From positions 89,692,152-89,756,151 of the forward strand of contig NC_083597.1 in assembly GCF_020882245.1 (NCBI RefSeq): a stretch of 64,000 nucleotides of DNA, given 5' to 3'. This DNA comes from Rhopalosiphum padi. Its lineage: Eukaryota; Arthropoda; Insecta; Hemiptera; Aphididae. A program made the translations under genes and the position numbers. Shown one piece after another: positions 63,004 to 64,000 of this stretch (positions are counted from its first letter, which is position 1; every line of letters begins with the position of its first letter). The notes beneath the pieces were generated by a model that saw only the letters and a list, made by a program, of their open reading frames with translations, searched no databases and was not told the DNA's origin.

Positions 63004-64000
63004 AAAACTACAGAAGACGTAATTACAAAAAAAAAAAAAATCCAATGAAATGAATAGGTACATTTTTGTCAAAACTGTTTCTTTTAATTATGTATAATTT
63101 TTTAAACCTATAACCTATACTTGTATTATAATTTATATTCTTAAGACCATATAATTATTACTTGTATTTTAATTTGAAATGTTTTATTTTATGTGATGTG
63201 CAATTGTATAGTATTCAGAAACTTTAATTTAATTGTGCCTATATATTCGATTAATGTATTATTTTTATTTACTTGTATTATAATTTATAACGATAAGAAT
63301 ATGTAACATTTGTACAATGAATTTTCGATAAGAATTTTAATATTATGTATTATGTTGAAAATGGAATAAATGAAATATTACCGCACATACTTTGATGATT
63401 TAAATGTTATTTAAGATGCTTTCACGCGTCGTCGTCATTAATACTTATTGTTTACATGTTGTATTCAACTCGTGGTTGGTATAACGCACTAACGTGTCAC
63501 CAATATTTAGTGTTTGTCGTATTTTGAACTACGCAGTAAAGGTACTATTTCACTTTGTACAGTCACCACATTCCGTATACACTGCGCGGTTATGACCCGT
63601 TACTATAACACGCCGAATGGTTGAAAATATTGAACTACTTTACCGTGTGGTTAGGTGGTTTTTAAATGTAGTTATTATAAAGACTTTAGTGAAATCGTTC
63701 AATCTAAACGACAATATTATTGAATTATTATTTATTGGTGAATAGGTATAATAAGAAAATTCTGAACACGAACCACACGCTATACGATAATAGTAACCTT
63801 AACGGGTAATTCTACTAATGAACCAAGTTTTCACTATTTAGGCTAACCACCAGTTGAATCAGTCAATATTATTTATTTTCTGTATTTCAATTATTACGTA
63901 GTTGCCCCTTAGTATTGTCAACGTAGGTGATACAACTGACACGCACAACAATCCGCGAGAATCGCGTAGTACATTATCATTATACGTCGCTACGTCGGTT
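63004..64000. other. Non-coding end of the window
   Basis: AT-rich sequence, somewhat less so after 63420. No gene is supported. Confidence 0.5.

Overview
The window is AT-rich animal DNA with introns, most likely from an aphid or close hemipteran relative. That placement is inferred from an insect-type gustatory receptor, an insect Echinoid homologue, frequent taggtacct-type words and the mix of hAT, MULE and LINE remnants; no species is claimed. There is no bacterial operon structure, tRNA, rRNA or CRISPR that I could support.

Three multi-exon plus-strand genes stand out. (1) 7.6-14.7 kb: eleven exons of an echinoid (ed) homologue, a cell-adhesion protein with seven Ig domains, an FN3 region, one membrane helix and a C-terminal EIIV PDZ ligand. 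The signal-peptide exon is not identified and probably lies upstream, and the third exon carries a one-base C-run insertion that breaks the frame. (2) 19.65-23.08 kb: three exons coding a 506-residue protein of unknown function with Ser/Thr/Asn-rich repeats and Cys clusters. (3) 33.76-35.76 kb: a complete five-exon gustatory receptor of 358 residues. A truncated duplicate of its first exon lies at 55.67 kb in an incomplete segmental duplication.

The rest, mainly 23-64 kb, is dense in mobile elements. The most striking is an inverted duplication with arms of about 2.3 kb (38.56-40.89 and 42.59-44.94 kb). Each arm carries a two-exon gene for a 298-residue Ala/Pro-rich protein with nine 24-bp repeats, plus a divergently oriented MADF-domain gene. 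A third, older relative of the two-exon gene lies at 52.5-54.2 kb. The loop holds a 5'-truncated LINE with a target-site duplication whose empty site is seen in the third copy. Other repeats are a dispersed 1-2 kb element in three places (37.6, 49.2 and 58-59.8 kb), an inverted pair at 28.1-29.4 and 45.5-47.3 kb encoding a tandem peptide repeat, several hAT-type MITEs with 8-bp target duplications, a TTAA-flanked palindrome, a second LINE with a 14-bp target duplication, a MULE transposase remnant and a GC-rich gag-like exon at 61.8-62.3 kb. A tandem pair of small C1-like zinc-finger ORFs sits at 26.4-27.65 kb, one of them split by an insertion.

The three host genes show no functional link beyond co-location. 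Exon boundaries were read by eye from splice consensus and phase matching, and family calls come from recognised motifs, not from searches.
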